NCBI GenBank assembly: GCA_947646735.1
Contig: CANTFK010000994.1
Location: forward strand, 62,001-126,000
DNA from: Peronospora farinosa
Lineage: Eukaryota; Oomycota; Peronosporomycetes; Peronosporales; Peronosporaceae
Direction of reading: 5' to 3'
Length of the DNA: 64,000 bases
Part shown: positions 43,072 to 55,228 of the stretch, in pieces
How the letters are laid out: every line of letters begins with the position of its first letter
Numbering within the stretch: position 1 is the first letter of the stretch
Program-made: the position numbers and the translations under genes
Notes under the pieces: generated by a model
What the model was told of the DNA's origin: nothing
The model's input: the letters and a program-made list of their open reading frames with translations, nothing else
Databases searched by the model: none

Positions 43072-43245
43072 AGCGTGTCCAGTAAATGTCAGAAAAGCGA
43101 AAGTGAGGGTCAGAAGTCAGAGTCCAGATATTTAAAGAACCGGTTCCGATCAGAAAACTGATGTTTACTTAAGTGAATAAAATGGGTACGGAATGTAACT
43201 GCCGTTAAAATTTACAAATGATAGGTACACTGGCGACGAAAAAAT

Positions 43246-44868
43246 ATGTCGTTCTTGACATCCGTGACTGGGCATTATGTCGCTCACAGGTTCAGATCGC
43301 TGTTTACTTCACGCAGTCGCCACTTCTCGCTTACCGTGCCTGGTCAACGTCCTTATCGCGTCTTGTTCTTTGGCACAGACGACGTTTCGCTTGCTACACT
43401 AAAGTCGTTGCACGTCAATAGGTTCGTGCAGTGTTTGAATTGTGTGGCTCGCGTTTAACGTACTTACTTTTGTTTACGTTTGTGCATTTGTTGCAGCAAT
43501 GAGGAGAGAGGTAATGAACGTCTCATTGAGCACATTGAGGTTGTGTGTCCATCGGATCGCCCCATGAATGGCCGCAAGAAGGACGACCCAGTACCTGTTA
43601 AGAAGTTTGCACAACGCTGTGGACTCAGAGTCTTTGAAACACCATCGCATCTTAAGTCGCTCAAAACGTGGGACTTTCCTGTGACCGATATGTTTGATGT
43701 GGGAGTGGTTGTGTCCTTTGGCTACTTTCTGGTATGCTACTTTCTGTTGTTCATCGACTTCTGATTTTGAGCTCATCTTCTGACGCTTACTGTTACTGTG
43801 GATGCTTTTGCAGCACCCAAACATGCTGAAAAACCTGCATCATGGCGCAATTAACATGCATCCGTCCATGTTGCCAAAGGTGTGAAAAGAAGCGCTGTAT
43901 TGGAATTGAGGCTGGGATCGAGCTGACAATGTTGTTAATTGCTTATAGTACCGTGGCCCTGCTCCAATCCACCATGCCCTTTTGAATGGTGACACGACGA
44001 CAGGAGTTTCCGTGATTGAAATAGATCCGAAGGCTTTTGATGTTGGCCGCATTCTGCTGCAAGCACCTTACGACATCAAGCCCGGCATCCAATGCCAAGA
44101 GTACAGTTAAACTATGACAGTTTGACGTTGAGTTAGTTTGCTGAGTACAAGTTCTTGCTTTTGTTGCTATTTTGTGCTTTAGGCTAGCACAGGAGCTTGC
44201 AGCTTTTGGAGCTGATTGTATCGTGAAAACGCTAGAGGATTTGCCTGCACGCAAGAAGGAAGCAGTAGTACAGGACGATGCGCAAGCGTGTAAGGCACCT
44301 AAAATGATGTTTAAAGATGGCCTTATCTCGTTTGATGACTCTGCTACCGACATCTTCCACGTAAGGATTGTGACATCAAGCACGAAGTTCATTGCATGGC
44401 CAACTAGTATTGTGTTTTTGCCATTTTCACTGTCTTACTAGCGGTGGCAGGCATTGAGTAATTCTGTTGGCATAAGCGTTCAATTTCGAGAAAAGATGGT
44501 AAAGCTGATAGAAGTCCGGCTTCCGTCAGACGAGGAGTTGCAAAGTGGTGAGCCTATGCCTTTTACGCTGTTGGATGATAAAGTGTAATACACCAACCGC
44601 GTTGACTTGTGTACTCTTTGCAACTGCAGTTCAAGCTGACGAAAGCCGCAATGGACCGGCAACGACTGGGACCTTTTTCTTTGAGAAGAAACGCCAGGCG
44701 TTCTGGGTACGATGCGCAGATGATTCGTGGCTGTTGATTTCAAAGCTGCAGCAAGCCGATCGCAAAGTCGGGGCTGCTCTAGATTTCTGTAATGGATATC
44801 GGTTGAAAAACATGCAACGCGAGCGATTTGAAAAAGTGATTATTGAACGTGTCAATAGCAAGCTGTAG
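43246..44868 (+). CDS. MTFMT: mitochondrial methionyl-tRNA formyltransferase
   Basis: Seven exons with GT-AG borders and consistent phase: 43246-43421, 43497-43731, 43814-43879, 43949-44100, 44183-44360, 44442-44547, 44630-44868; 383 residues. The enzyme formylates Met-tRNA for initiation in mitochondria. A basic, Arg-rich presequence (HRFRSLFTSRSRHFSL) precedes the formyltransferase fold: VLFFGTDDVSLATLKSL, VVVSFGYFL, NMHPSMLPK then YRGPAPIHHALLNGDTTTGVSVIEID, the substrate-binding and catalytic region. The C-terminal OB-like domain contains KKRQAFWVRCADDSWLLISKLQ. The start is the first ATG and gives the transit peptide. Confidence 0.9.
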
Positions 44869-45213
44869 ATACAGTGGAACGGAGGCAACGTGGAGGCACT
44901 GGGTCTAACATTGCGTTACTGATAGGATAGTATCAGTCACGACCAGCAGCATCGCTTGCTCTGTTAGTATGTATATTGAGATATAAATACATCTGACGTA
45001 TCATCGAGATGCGATTGGTTAATATTCAGCAAAAGCTATTGGACAGAGGCATCTCAAACAAGGCATTATGGTGCCCGATAAAGGTGCATTCTTCGCTCTA
45101 TGTCGGCCTTCAGTACAACTGAATGTCTCTTTTATCTATTGTCATGTCTTGAGGCTAATTGTTTTGCATCAACTTGTGCATTTTGGCAATACAATGTAGT
45201 AGAAAAGCATCCA
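44869..45213. other. intergenic, possible first exon of neuroguidin
   Basis: The neuroguidin frame is open upstream of 45214, and an ATG at about 45068 followed by MVPDK and a GT could be a further first exon. Not resolved. Confidence 0.35.
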
Positions 45214-46495
45214 ATGGAGAGACTTAGGGTCGAGGTTGGCCATGTTCGTGGAAAAGTGGCCGAGATGGACGCTGCAGTCGCGGTGTGTTTACTCTTATCC
45301 TGTTGCTGCATTGTACAATAGTTTCTGTATCGTGGCGCTATAAAGTTGATTGTTTTGTGTGGTGTGTGCAGGCTGAGCTGCCCACCGAAGCTGGTATAAC
45401 GTACTTGCAGGTGAAGAATCATGCGCTACTGATGTACACCAAGATGGAGCTTTTTTTCGCACTACTAAAGGTATAACTTCTGTGCTGTGGTACTTGGAGG
45501 AGATGTGGTCATGTAAACATTGTTGTAAACTGGTTGTGGTACTTTAGCTGGAGGAGCCGGAGAAGGTGAAGGGGCACCCAGTTTTCAAGGAGCTCGTGCG
45601 CTATCGCACGTTGCTGGAGCGTATTCGTCCTCTAGACCGAAAAATGAAGTATCAGGTCGACAAAATGCTGAAGGTGGCGCTGTCCGATGGCAAGGGATTG
45701 GACGAGTCGTTGAGCTACGCACCCAACCCGGGCCAGCTCGCTACCGCGGGTGAACTTGACGACGACGAGGAAGGGATTAAAGGTAGTTCTGGTGCAAAAG
45801 ATGGTATCTACCGTGCACCACGCTTGGCGGCTGTGCCGTACGAGGAGGAGGAGCGTGCGCAGGTGAAGCAGGCCAAGCAGGACGAACGTAATCGCAAGCG
45901 TCTGCAGAAGAGCACAATTCTAGCGGAGTTGCGTGAGGAGTTCAGTGAACGTCCAACGGAAATTCTGGCCAGTGGCACACATGTAGTGGACAAGGAAATT
46001 GCTCGCGAGGAAGCCGAGAAGAAGGATTTTGAGGAATCACGCTTTGTGCGTGTGGTCACGTCACGCAAGGACAAGATTCGTAAACGGCAGCGAGAGATGG
46101 AGGCAAGTCGCACGGATAATGTTGGCTCGATCGAAAACTTTGCTTCCGTTCAGGACATTTTGTCCTTGGATAAAAATAAGCATCGTATTCCAACGCCACG
46201 CGAACCGAAGAAGATTGGCGGCAAGACTGGCGGTATCTTTTCACACGTTGATGCACCGGTAAGTTTCACTTGTTGTATTGAGAGCTTTTGTTTGTGTTCT
46301 TTTGGGTCCTAACGCATTGCGTTTTACTGGCTACGACCATATGTGTAGACTGAAAAGAAGCGAAAGGTGGTGCGAAGTGGCGGCAGTAGTGTGGCTGCAT
46401 CTTCGAGTACTACTGTGTCTGGAGACACGGAATTTACGAAAAAGAGGGTATCCGAACAGAAGAAAAAGGTCGTTTTTGCGAATTTCTTCTCGTAA
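45214..46495 (+). CDS. NGDN: neuroguidin (Sas10/Utp3/C1D family, Lcp5 homologue)
   Basis: Four exons, 45214-45282, 45372-45470, 45548-46258 and 46349-46495, all GT-AG and in phase, 341 residues. Homologues act in the small-subunit processome during 18S rRNA maturation in the nucleolus. The Sas10/C1D domain covers the N terminus: GITYLQVKNHALLMYTKMEL, GHPVFKELVRYRTLLERIRP and LDRKMKYQVDKMLK. Then LSYAPNPGQL, IYRAPRLAAVPYEEEE and SRKDKIRKRQREME, typical of the neuroguidin/Lcp5 branch, and a basic tail. The true start may lie in an extra upstream exon because the family usually has some residues before the first helix seen here. Confidence 0.88.
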
Positions 46496-48098
46496 TTTCG
46501 ACATGCAGCCGACTTTTGTGAGAAATAAAATTACTTGATTTTTGTCATGTTGATGTGTCAGTGCTACAGCCCTCGTGGATACTTTGTAAACCTTACACCC
46601 AGAGGCTCATCCGACACTTTTGTCCATGACGATTGGACTCTACGGATGTGCTAAGAAATGCAAGCGTTCTAAGCGCGAGCAAATGAACGATAAAGGAATA
46701 TTTACGATTACAGTCCTGCATCACATTGCTGCGTAACTTTCAAAGTCTTTCCTGCATGTCTCGGAGTTTTATAAACGGGGGTTGGCTGCTTATATGGTCA
46801 GTTGACGGCTGAGCGTTGCAGCTGCATGATTATGTAGTGTACTTTCCACACGGCATACCTGTATGATTATGTAGTGTACTTTCCACACGGCATACCTGTA
46901 TGATTTGTGCTCACACAGCATATCGTGCTGGGACCAGCGAGTTTGCATGATTAGATTCTAATTCCTGACTCGACGATTTTCTTTATGTTACGAATGCATC
47001 TAACTTGATAAAGCTGTCATGCAGACAATGCGTTGATGTGGCATTGAATAAAGCTCGCTGTTGTGGTCGGAAGGAAGTGCGTTCTCAGCAACATTTTTTG
47101 GACAGAAAGAGCGTAGTAATCCGTCTATCCATTCAATCACGGCTAGCATTCCGCATGTATACTTTGTCAACTTATTGGTGCACGTTTAAGCAGCCAGCGC
47201 AGATGTGTTTTTTTGGGACAGAAACATCTGCAGAAATCGTGCCCAGAAATTTGAATATTACGGACGCATGGATTGTCAAAAACAGGCGTAATGCTGGTGA
47301 TTTAGTCAAAATATCGAGTCTTAAGATTACAAATAGAATACAAAAAACTCACGGTTTGTTACGCTTCCAAAAGGCGGCTGTTGTAGGAATATGCAGCTGA
47401 GGAGCCGACCTTCGCAAGACAGAATCAGCACTTTGCTAGCAGCACTTTGTTGGCAGCACTTTGTTGGGTAGTCTGCCGTCGAGACTAGTAGCTCTCTCTT
47501 ATGTGGACGCTGACAAATTTGGCCGTAGATGCCATGCAAAATTAGTAGTCAGATCCATTGCAATGGCTTTTCACACCGAAATTTCAGCGAGAGTAGGCGA
47601 GTCCGTTCAGCACCGCCCCTATAGGATTCACAACGCATTTCGCAGCTAGCATGTAAACGTTTACAATTTTAAGGTAATCTCTGTAGGACACTGTCTCGAG
47701 CTTTCACCGTGCTGCACGCTGGCACAGTGACGTCACATTGATGTTGCTGCTCGAGCAAATTACTATAATAGATGCTGAAGTTTTTATCATGCTGCATGGT
47801 CGGCCGTTGCCGGACACACGTTTTATGGTCTGAGTGGTCCTACCTTGAAAACTGTCGGTCGCACTTTGTTCGTTTCTATACCCAGCCGGCCGACCTTCAG
47901 ATAAGTAGCCGTTGTGGGGGAAAAAAGTAGCGCATCCAATCAAGCTATTCATTGGCCAACGCGTTTTGCTAGACCTATCCCTTGCCGCACGAGCCCCCAG
48001 TCCCACGTACTGTCAAGCTCATTTCCACTTTTTACCGCAAGTCGCAGGTGCGAGAAAAAAGAAGGAAAATTCCATACTAAATTTAAGTCATTAACAAC
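46496..48098. other. long intergenic region
   Basis: 1.6 kb with no supported gene. It includes a tandem duplication of 37 bp (46826-46862 and 46863-46899) and a short GCAGCACTTTGTT triplication at about 47430-47465. A 131-codon frame at 47005 has no domain or coding character. The last 200 bp hold the promoter of the heat-shock-factor gene. Confidence 0.6.
48017..48036 (+). promoter_or_regulatory. oomycete initiator (Inr) of the HSF gene
   Basis: GCTCATTTCCACTTTTTACC matches the GCTCATT core and the pyrimidine/T-rich flank of the Phytophthora core promoter. It would give an 80-base leader. A GGAAAATTCC at 48064-48073 fits the nGAAnnTTCn heat-shock-element pair and may allow autoregulation, though such a 10-mer can occur by chance. 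Confidence 0.6.
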
Positions 48099-48941
48099 AT
48101 GGTCGATAGCAAAATGCGCAAACGACCGACTTCTGTCTGCATGGACAGCAACGGAGGCGGCTCGGCCGCGCCTGTGTTCCTGCAGAAGACATATGATATG
48201 ATCGAGAGCTCGCCATCCGCGGTCGCGTGCTGGAGCGACGCCGGCACCTCTTTTATCATCAAGCTACCGCGTGAGTTTGCCAAGACAATGCTACCACGCT
48301 ACTTCAAGCATAACAACTTCAGCAGCTTTGTGCGTCAATTGAATTTCTACGGCTTTCGCAAGCACAAGAAAGACGAGATTGTCATCTCTGTTGAGATGGA
48401 CGAGAGCAAGAATTGGTGGGAGTTTTATCATGAGAAGTTCGTACGTGGACGCCAGGAGCTCATGGCTCAGATTCGTCGTAAGACGTACTCGGAGCCATCC
48501 TCTCCTGACCACGAGGAAGTTGAGACACTCAAGCAGTCAGTGCAGAGTCTGCAAGGTCAAGTGTCGGAGCTCATGGGGCAACTTTCGGACCTCACTGGAC
48601 TTGTTAAGAATTTACTGCAGGATAAGCAGACCCCGATGCCTTTGCCACGTGCTCCTAAGCGCATGAAGATCAATGAATCTCCATTGTCTGTGTCGAGAAT
48701 GTCGGTCTCTCCACCTGCTAATGTCATGCAAGAGGCCTATGCGCACATGCCAGTACAATCTCCACAGCCTCGCCAGTCTCAGCCCAATATGTTGCTGGAT
48801 GGCATGCCAAAGACCCAGAGCCAACGCACACGAGAAATGTCTCTTATGGAGTGGACCGAGTCGTATGGCATGGACTATCTTCTTCACGACTCGGGACGAC
48901 CGCTGCCGCTATTTACCGAGGACATGCTCAAGTACGATTGA
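48099..48941 (+). CDS. HSF: heat shock transcription factor
   Basis: Single exon, 280 residues. DNA-binding domain at residues about 24-118: PVFLQKTYDMIESSPSAVACW, FIIKLPREFAKTMLPRYFKHNNFSSFVRQLNFYGF broken here as the wing and recognition helix (FSSFVRQLNFYGFRK), then WWEFYHEKFVRGRQ. A short hydrophobic-repeat helix (VETLKQSVQSLQGQVSELMG, residues about 145-165) is the oligomerisation region, and a Lys/Arg patch (PKRMK) may be the nuclear signal. It regulates stress genes by binding GAA/TTC arrays. The start is the first ATG after the initiator element. Confidence 0.93.
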   Translation: MVDSKMRKRPTSVCMDSNGGGSAAPVFLQKTYDMIESSPSAVACWSDAGTSFIIKLPREFAKTMLPRYFKHNNFSSFVRQLNFYGFRKHKKDEIVISVEMDESKNWWEFYHEKFVRGRQELMAQIRRKTYSEPSSPDHEEVETLKQSVQSLQGQVSELMGQLSDLTGLVKNLLQDKQTPMPLPRAPKRMKINESPLSVSRMSVSPPANVMQEAYAHMPVQSPQPRQSQPNMLLDGMPKTQSQRTREMSLMEWTESYGMDYLLHDSGRPLPLFTEDMLKYD

Positions 48942-49691
48942 GCGACTAAGGCTTGTGTTCCTCTTGAGTTTTGAGACTTTTTGAGTCGAAGGGGACTGGC
49001 CCAAGAACTTGACAGCGGCAAGGACAAAGCGAGGAGGCCTAAGTGTGCAAGGAGATGTATATATTCATATATAATATCGGAAATGTGAGGAGGCAACCAA
49101 CGGCCCATGAAACTCGGTAGCAAAGACGGTAGGGATCTTAGTTCTTCGGGGTAAGGCAAGATGAGGCAAGCGAGTAGCTGGTCGGAACTTTTTCCGGGAA
49201 GAGGTGACAAAGTAACGTAATGGTTGTACACTCAAAAAACACAAGTGCATTGGAATTGAAATGAATAACTGAATGGTATCAGTCAATGTTAAAGTTGCAA
49301 ATGCTAGTTGGTGCACCATCTGCAAAAGCATACAGATCTGACATGTAGGTGTGACATGTACGTCTTTAGAGAAGTGCTCCATTATCTCGTTCGCGCAACG
49401 CACCAGCATTGTTCTTTATTTTGCGAGCACGTTTTTCAATAGAAACCCACAGCCCTTTGTGAAGATTGCACGAACTTTCATCCGATACCAGTAGAATGCA
49501 GTGACGTCTTAGTAGTGACAATGAGTAAGGCCTAATGTCTGTGTAGTCTCTGTCAATTGTAACATGTATGTAAAGGATTGTCGCAGATAGAGAAAATACT
49601 CAGTGTTTACAATCATTCTGGTAATAAATCATAGTGTTGTAAGTGACTCAAATTGGGTAAATTATTCCCTCAACTTACTGACAGACGTAAT
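48942..49691. other. intergenic region between HSF and kaptin genes
   Basis: Presumed 3' untranslated region of HSF and promoter of the next gene. No RNA, repeat or frame that I can support. Confidence 0.55.
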
Positions 49692-51338
49692 ATGCTCTTC
49701 CACCAAAGACGTTTCTTCGCATATCCAAGTGGTGCTCCCAGCTTGAACACGCTCAGCTCCGTGTCTTCCCACAGGTGCGGTCACTATTGTAATATGTACT
49801 TGTTCCCATATCATTTCTATATCTTGTACGCGTTTATTCTGTTTACTAACTTTTACGTGTAAAGCCACACACTGGTCACAACGGATCGATGCGTATCATT
49901 GCTAAGTTATGGAGATGCCGGTTATAGTTTGCACAAGCTCGATGTGGACGATCTACGAAATGATAACGCTAATGTAGTGGCTAGTGCTATTATGGAACGA
50001 CCAGGGACGCTACAGTCACAGCTGGTCGTTGCGTATACAGTTGAAGAAATGCAATATCTGCAGGTTTTGCCTCTTCGATACGAGTCTTTGGAACGCACTG
50101 AAGCCACAAACACGTCCGATTGTAAGAAGTTTGAGCTGCAAGCGGCACCCACGTGCATGTTCAATATGCAAATCTTAGGGTCGAATGGAGACACCTTTTC
50201 GGGCGTTGTAGTGTGCTGTACAGACTCCATGGTCGCGTTTGGGTACATTGTAAACAAAAAGGAGAACTCCTCGACTGGAATTGATGCTGTTTGCACTCGT
50301 CTGGATAATCAGCAGTTTGCTGTCTTTTTTCCTGAATTTGCTACCTTCACACACACGATCTTAGCAGTTGACATCCTTACGTCACCGACGAATGACCACG
50401 GCTGGATTGCATTCGGGTGTGCTGACGGGTAAGAACCTTTTGCTGTACTTAGTGGTATATATTCGTAATGTTTGACCATATACCACAGCAAACTAACTGT
50501 ACGTTGTGTGCCGTGGTAGATTGGTGCGCGTGTTTAATGGGCATTATGACGGAGGATGCCTCAGTGGCCCATTTAAGATCAAAAATCTGCTGTTGAATGG
50601 TCCCGTGACTTCTGTTGCTCTATATCTGACACATACAACTACGACAAAAGAAGCTAAGTTAGCTTGGAATTGTAATCTATTGGTGACATGTGCGATCGGC
50701 CAAGCACTGGTCTATGAAGACTTGTTTGGTGCTTTTGATCACATCGGGAATGGCGAGGTTTTGATGGACTCTGATACGTTTGACTCGATATTCGTGGGCA
50801 TTGTTACCGACATTGACCTGGTAAGCTATCAACTTACTCGCCCATGGACCTAATAGTGCTCATCTCAATTTATCTGTGGCAGGATGGACACGTTGAATTG
50901 CTACTGGGAACAGACAATCAAGTCATGTTGGCATACAAGGAAATAAGTGATCGTGGTGACAGCCGACGCGAGAATATGAATGAAAATGCGACAAAGCACT
51001 CGCTCGAGTCAAACATCGACGACTCCACAGCTGCGTCACCAATGTCACCTGGAAGTTCGCACAATATTTGGGATGACTTGGAGATGATTCCATTAGTGAA
51101 TGCAAATGTTCCTATCACACCTGCGTCTTCACTAACGCGTTGGAAATGGCAGCGATTGTCCCGAAATCACTGGGACTTGGAAACTTTTGGTGCCATTTAC
51201 AGTCTTCTCTGGCGAGATATTAATCACGATGGAGCATTTGAGTTACTTGTCGCCAGTTCTACTGGAATTTATGTCTACGAAGTTGACTCAATTTTTGTCA
51301 TTCAGAAGCTCGTGGCAGTATTGCAGAGTGACTTTTAA
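49692..51338 (+). CDS. KPTN: kaptin (KICSTOR complex subunit)
   Basis: Four exons, 49692-49774, 49865-50428, 50520-50820 and 50883-51338, GT-AG and in phase, 467 residues. Animal kaptin is part of KICSTOR, which brings GATOR1 to lysosomes so that amino-acid shortage can switch off TORC1. The match is along the length: FFPEFATFTHTILAVDIL, WIAFGCADGLVRVFNG, LVTCAIGQALVYEDLFG, TFDSIFVGIVTDIDLDGHVE, LLGTDNQVMLAYK and LLWRDINHDGAFELLVASST, blade-like repeats with FG-GAP-type Asp-rich loops. A Ser/Asn-rich insertion of about 60 residues separates the last two repeats. Start at the first ATG, since the frame upstream has none. Confidence 0.8.
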
Positions 51339-51468
51339 TAACGTCGACGATTTGTTAATAAAATAGCAAAGAAAGCTGCATGATTGGTTACTATTCCAGC
51401 TCCTGTCATAAGTAATATGCTATTCAATAGTATTGCATGTCTTTAGTTTACATTTTGGGATACGTATA

Positions 51469-53865
51469 ATGTTATCCCTTCGTTCCGTCGTGTGGAAATG
51501 CTCTTGTGCTCGTCACTTGCGTCTTCTATCGGTTACAGGGACACCAGGACGACCTGAAAGCGTCGTTGCGGCTACAAGTGCAAGCTCGACGTCATATGCC
51601 AAGCCAGGACTGTTTCAGTTGCCGGATCTACACACCCCGTTAGATTTTTCGAGACTAACACAAGACGTTAAGCTGCAATGCCATCAGTTACGACAGGAGG
51701 TACAAGTTTATTGCAATACTTTATTGTAGTATAACTAGTGTATTAAGTTTCAGTTGTTCTACAGCTAGCAGCAGCATCGCCAGGACTGCAGACGTTGCGC
51801 ATTTTGGACGATATCTCAAATGTCATTTGCTCGGTCATTGACGCAGCGGAACTCTGCCGTAACGTACATCCGAACGAGTAAGAGACACGCAATAGCATGC
51901 CTCTTGAGAAGAAGACAAGTACTGATTTGATTCGTTAATGGTGCAGGGATTTCCGACGGGCGGCGAGTGAATCTTTTACTGACCTGTCAAACTTTATCCA
52001 GAACTTAAATGCTGATGTAGACCTGTATCGGTCGCTAAACACGGTGACGGAGGACCAGATCAGTATGAAAAGCTTCACACCAGAGCAGAAAAGAATGGGA
52101 ATCTTGCTACGCAATGAATTTGAACGTGATGGTATTCATTTGCCCCATGCAGACCGGCAGCGGGTTGTTTCATTGCAAAATGAAATTACGCAGCTTAGCA
52201 TGCAGTTTCAGTCGACGATGCACAGTGCTAGGGAATATGTCGAGATACCGGCTACACTCATGCGTGGTATGCCGCATAGTATCACGTCTGTATGCGAGCG
52301 CAAGTGGATGAGCCGTGACACGTTGCGAGTTCCCACTGATATGCACGTCATGAACACAGTGTTAAAGTGGGTTGGGGATTCTGAAACTCGACGGAAGATG
52401 TATGTTGCCGCCAATTCATGCGCAAAAGCCAACCTTCCAGTGTTGGATAAGTTGCGAGCGAAGAGGCATGAGCTGGCTCAGCTTTTAGGATTCCCTACGT
52501 TTGCCCACCTGGCAACAAGGTAAGAACTCGGTAAAGCGTCTTCATATAACATTCAGTCCGACCATATATACGTGCGTTGATGGCCTTTCAGCGACCGCAT
52601 GATTGGATCCCCAGAGGCTGTGGAAAAATTTATCGGAGACATCGCGAGACAGCTCATGGCAAAGGTTCGTCAAGGTTGTAGTCAAATGTTGGTTGTCATC
52701 GTATGTATTGTGACGTATGTCTTGAAATTGGTGCTTCCAGGCTAAAATGGAGCAGCAACTTTTGCTAGATGCGAAGCGAAAAAACGAAGGTCGTTCTGTT
52801 ACTAACGTCTACATGTGGGACTTGCCTTACTACATGGGCATGCTTAAGGCCCAGAAGCACCAGATCGACTCGCGCGTGATTTCAGCGTACTTTCCTCTCG
52901 ACAACTGTTTGAAAGGACTGCATTTGCTGTGCTCAGCACTGTTTGGCCTAGATCTGAAGCAAGTACCCATGCTCAACGCAAGCGAGTGCTGGCATGATGA
53001 CGTGGTGAAGCTTGCACTCACTCGGAATGGTAAAACGTTAGGATACATGTATTTTGACTTGTATCCACGGCCAAACAAGTACAGCCACGCAGCTCACTTT
53101 ACTATTCGATGTGGCAAGCGGCTGAGTGACACGTCGTACCAGAAACCTATCGTGGCTCTTGTCTGTAATTTCAACAAACCCGCGCCCGAAAGTCCATCTT
53201 TGCTGACGCACGCTGAAGTGGAGACACTTTTTCACGAATTTGGTCATGTGATGCATTCTTTGTTGTCTCGCACTGAGTTTCAGCACCTCTCAGGCACGCG
53301 TGCGACATTGGACTTTGTGGAAACTCCATCGCATCTATTTGAGTATTTTGCATGGGATTATCGCGTGGTGAGTGAATTTGCCCACCACTATCGGACAGGC
53401 GCTCCATTGCCTCCTGCTATGATGCAAGGTCTACGTGATTCGAAGACGATGTTCGCCGCGATGGACACACAGACCCAGTGCTTGTACTCCATGTTGGACC
53501 TGCAGCTCTTCAAAGAGCAGCCTTTGCCCTGTTGTCCTAACACAACCACGCAAATGATGCATGAGTTGCAGAACTCTAGCACACTAGTGCCTCACGTGGA
53601 CGGAACGTATTGGCACACGCGCTTTGGACACTTGATTGGCTACGGCGCCGGCTATTACAGCTATCTATACGCTCGCGTGTTTGCCGCCGATATTTGGCAT
53701 ACAAACTTTGCTGGACCGCAGGGCCCATTGAATTGTGAAGCGGGCGAGAAATTGTACAAAAAGCTGATGATTCATGGCGGTGCTAAAGATCCGAATGATC
53801 TCCTTGTTGATATGCTTGGTCGAGAGCCTTCACCGACGAGCTACCTGCACGAATTGGGCGTGTAA
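51469..53865 (+). CDS. MIPEP: mitochondrial intermediate peptidase (M3 family)
   Basis: Five exons: 51469-51699, 51765-51877, 51948-52519, 52592-52664 and 52741-53865, about 704 residues, the family's length. The enzyme removes an octapeptide from proteins already cut by the mitochondrial processing peptidase. N-terminal Arg-rich presequence (MLSLRSVVWKCSCARHLR), helical middle region, and the zinc site LFHEFGHVMHSLL (HExxH near 53230) followed by DFVETPSHLFEYF. Near the end: RFGHLIGYGAGYYSYLYARVFA. Exon 3 appears one base short near 51958: the expected DFRRAASESF changes frame within CGACGGCGGCG. This may be a sequencing error or a real frameshift. Confidence 0.9.
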
Positions 53866-54159
53866 GTGTTAGTTGATACATATTGAAGAAAAAACAGCAG
53901 CCGCAGCGGATCTACACAGCAAATACCAGAGCGGTTAGCATGAATAGATTGAGATTTTTGTGCGTTAGCTCCTGGGCGATGTAGCTGTGCTTGTATAATA
54001 GCTGGTGTGATGAAAGGCTCTCAAAAAACGTGGTGTTCATCAGCAAACGGCTAACGGAGAACTTGGATCCGACCGAGCGGAGGGAGGCAGCAGACAATAG
54101 GAAGCACAGGAAATAAATGACCTTCTCTCTGTCAACGATCGTGTCTGACGTTGGCATCT
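53866..54159. other. short convergent intergenic region
   Basis: About 290 bp between two converging genes. Probably 3' untranslated sequence of both; nothing else seen. Confidence 0.5.
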
Positions 54160-54952
54160 CTAACAAATAACACAACAGGCCGCACATGGAGCTCCATCCT
54201 TGCCTACGTCATTTCGATTCTCAGTCGTCACGTCCACGTCATATTGGACAGCTGTCATCTCATGCATGGACCTCTTCGTAGGAGAAGAAGCTGTTGAGTT
54301 GTGGACATTATCAAACTGATCACCGACTTTCTCCTTGCTCTTGTCCGGAGACTGTTGCGTCACCAAACCACCTGCCTGACGCCATAGCAGTGCGTCTACC
54401 CAAAATTGAGCTTCGTCATGGGAGCGTGCCTTTATAGTGTACACGCGCTCATTTAGTTCAATGGTAAAGAGACCAGGACCATCTAGTAACAACAGATGAT
54501 AATAGCAACAAAGCAACAACACATTAGCCAAATGACATAAGATCTTGATGAAGTAATCTCTTACCAGCGTTATCTTCTTGAAGGAGCGTAATAGCACCAA
54601 CTTGTGGTAGATTCAGTGCTGCCAGTAGCTTCTGACCTTGTTTCTGAGTGATTTCAAAGTGAGAACAACCAGCTCAATCGATACTCCTTTATACCATTTT
54701 TTCAGCAGTATACACACAAACCTTGTAATACGTGAGAAAACAGCCATTCGTCTCAAACCATCGCTTTTGCCACTTGCCTTCGCGCGTCTTTTTGAATAAA
54801 TAACCTGCAGATCAGATAATAACACTATGATAAACACTTTTGATCCACTGCGTGAAAGGGTGTCGATATAATGACGTACCACGGATCTCCTCGATACGGA
54901 AATTGGCTGTATCGGAGCTACTGGGCTTGTCAAATGGCGAGGAAGTCTCCAT
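54160..54952 (-). CDS. PH-domain protein with C-terminal CaaX-like box
   Basis: Four exons on the minus strand, 54952-54880, 54804-54722, 54643-54565 and 54482-54160, GT-AG and in phase, 185 residues. The pleckstrin-homology domain is spread over all exons: GYLFKKTREGKWQKRWFETNGCFLTYYK, LNLPQVGAITLLQED, LFTIELNERVYTIKARSHDEAQFWVDALLWRQ, ending in the conserved helix Trp. PH domains bind phosphoinositides or proteins at membranes. The protein ends CAACCVIC: a CVIC box that fits prenylation plus neighbouring cysteines that could be palmitoylated. The earlier in-frame codons to 55036 contain no ATG. Function beyond membrane association is unknown. Confidence 0.8.
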
Positions 54953-55228
54953 GTAGTTTGCTCGAGGTTTAGTCCTTTTAATTGGGATATTCAAAGTAGG
55001 ACACGGGAGGCAGGACAGCGGAGATAGAGGTGACACTCTACCTTAATAATAGCAGTATGTTATTGAAAATAATAGGATCGAGGGCGGATGGCATGGTTGA
55101 AGCGAAAAGGACTTGATTCACCCGAATCAGATATATTTTAACTAGGTGTTTGTATTGTAATGTACCCATTTGTCTCGTTTTTCTGACTCGAAAAACAGGA
55201 CCTTTTCGTCCTCTGAGCTACATGGGGA

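Noticed and set aside
47005..47400. 131-codon frame between neuroguidin and HSF genes
   Set aside because: No recognisable motif, odd composition, no promoter or neighbour support.
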